The notes under the pieces are model-generated. The model did no database searches. It was not told where the DNA came from and saw nothing but the letters and a program-made list of their open reading frames with translations. Source: an uncultured Schlesneria sp. (GTDB lineage: Bacteria > Planctomycetota > Planctomycetia > Planctomycetales > Planctomycetaceae). Taken from it: a stretch of 46,431 nt of DNA. This document shows, in pieces, positions 46,076-46,431 of the stretch. The stretch lies in NCBI GenBank assembly GCA_903834925.1, contig CAILLA010000297.1, positions 1 through 46,431 of the forward strand. Reading direction: 5' to 3'. Numbering within the stretch: the first letter of the stretch is position 1; every line of letters starts with the position of its first letter. The position numbers and the translations under genes were made by a program.

Positions 46076-46354
46076 ATGAATTTGCGAATTGTTGTTCGCT
46101 GCAAGTCGTTTGTGCCCACGAGTCGTTATCGGCATGGGAATCACATTATCGATAAACTTGAAGACTCTTATGCGCTGCAAAGTACGATAGCACTTTGCGG
46201 CGCTTCTCTTTTCAGATTACTCACGACTTGCGATACGAAGTGGTTTACCAGAATCTTCATGCCTGAGCAAATTTTAATGCTCCGCCTTCATAACTGCACT
46301 TTAGGCGATCCTCGGTTGGGGGATCGGATTTCAGAAGCAGAGGTTGAAGAGTGA
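46076..46354 (+). CDS. Possible small hypothetical protein
   Basis: A 92-residue frame with ATG 46076, 9 nt after the poly-Ser gene, with no Shine-Dalgarno and no recognised domain (MNLRIVVRCKSFVPTSR, MPEQILMLRLHN). It could be the continuation of a broken poly-Ser protein in another frame, or chance. The last 77 nt of the window hold nothing I can assign. Confidence 0.25.
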   Translation: MNLRIVVRCKSFVPTSRYRHGNHIIDKLEDSYALQSTIALCGASLFRLLTTCDTKWFTRIFMPEQILMLRLHNCTLGDPRLGDRISEAEVEE

Positions 46355-46431
46355 TTTCAATTTGCTGAAGAATTGTACTGGATCTGGGTCTGCTGGCAGA
46401 GGTTTGAGGAATTCTTCGTGCAGCATTTCCC

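Overview
The window reads as a chromosomal segment of a planctomycete (Planctomycetota, Planctomycetales-like). The evidence is a DUF1559 pilin-like protein with the C-terminal H-x9-DG motif, a family-typical lipoprotein next to it, a poly-serine protein, a zinc-finger/Ser-Thr kinase/membrane fusion, a planctomycete-type integrase, an LptD-like outer-membrane protein and long intergenic spacers. The genus cannot be fixed from the sequence alone.

Layout. 1-4490: DUF1559 gene (5' cut off by the window), a lipoprotein, then a minus-strand TPR protein, an aldo/keto reductase and an FHA protein. 4650-11460: an accessory stretch with tRNA-Arg(CCT), a tyrosine recombinase, two paralogous small membrane proteins, a haem-motif protein, a truncated flavoprotein remnant, an ankyrin protein and a repeat-rich spacer. 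11460-18300: a membrane protein, a large LptD/OstA-like protein, an APH-kinase/AAA fusion, a universal stress protein and a hypothetical protein. 18322-27233: acetyl-CoA synthetase, then RNase Y with a DExH helicase starting 3 nt later, a small membrane protein, NadD and an M48 protease. 34933-39260: HD phosphohydrolase, PQQ-propeller protein, iron alcohol dehydrogenase and a 28-residue ribosomal-type protein. 39580-40110: a second, inverted copy of the repeat element found at 10429-11107. 40378-46431: an RDD protein, a hypothetical protein, an AHSA1-type protein, and a membrane kinase overlapping a poly-Ser protein.

The most interesting locus is 27309-34802. A serine O-acetyltransferase diverges from a gene run made of cysteine synthase, two tandem family 2B encapsulin shell proteins (each with an inserted cyclic-nucleotide-binding-like domain), and a cysteine desulfurase with a disordered N-terminal extension of about 155 residues, the usual sign of encapsulin cargo. 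The set resembles the cyanobacterial srpG/srpH/srpI/desulfurase cluster but uses cNMP-domain shells. A textbook -35/-10 promoter with a 17-nt spacer precedes the cysteine synthase gene. The proposed working: serine is acetylated, converted to cysteine, and its sulfur is mobilised by a desulfurase packed inside a protein shell.

The first shell gene has an in-frame TGA at codon 223, exactly where the second copy has Leu223. It lies between the nucleotide-binding domain and the main shell fold. About 264 conserved codons follow in the same frame with no other damage. This may be a recent nonsense mutation, a sequencing error, or recoding that yields two products. It is the first thing to verify.
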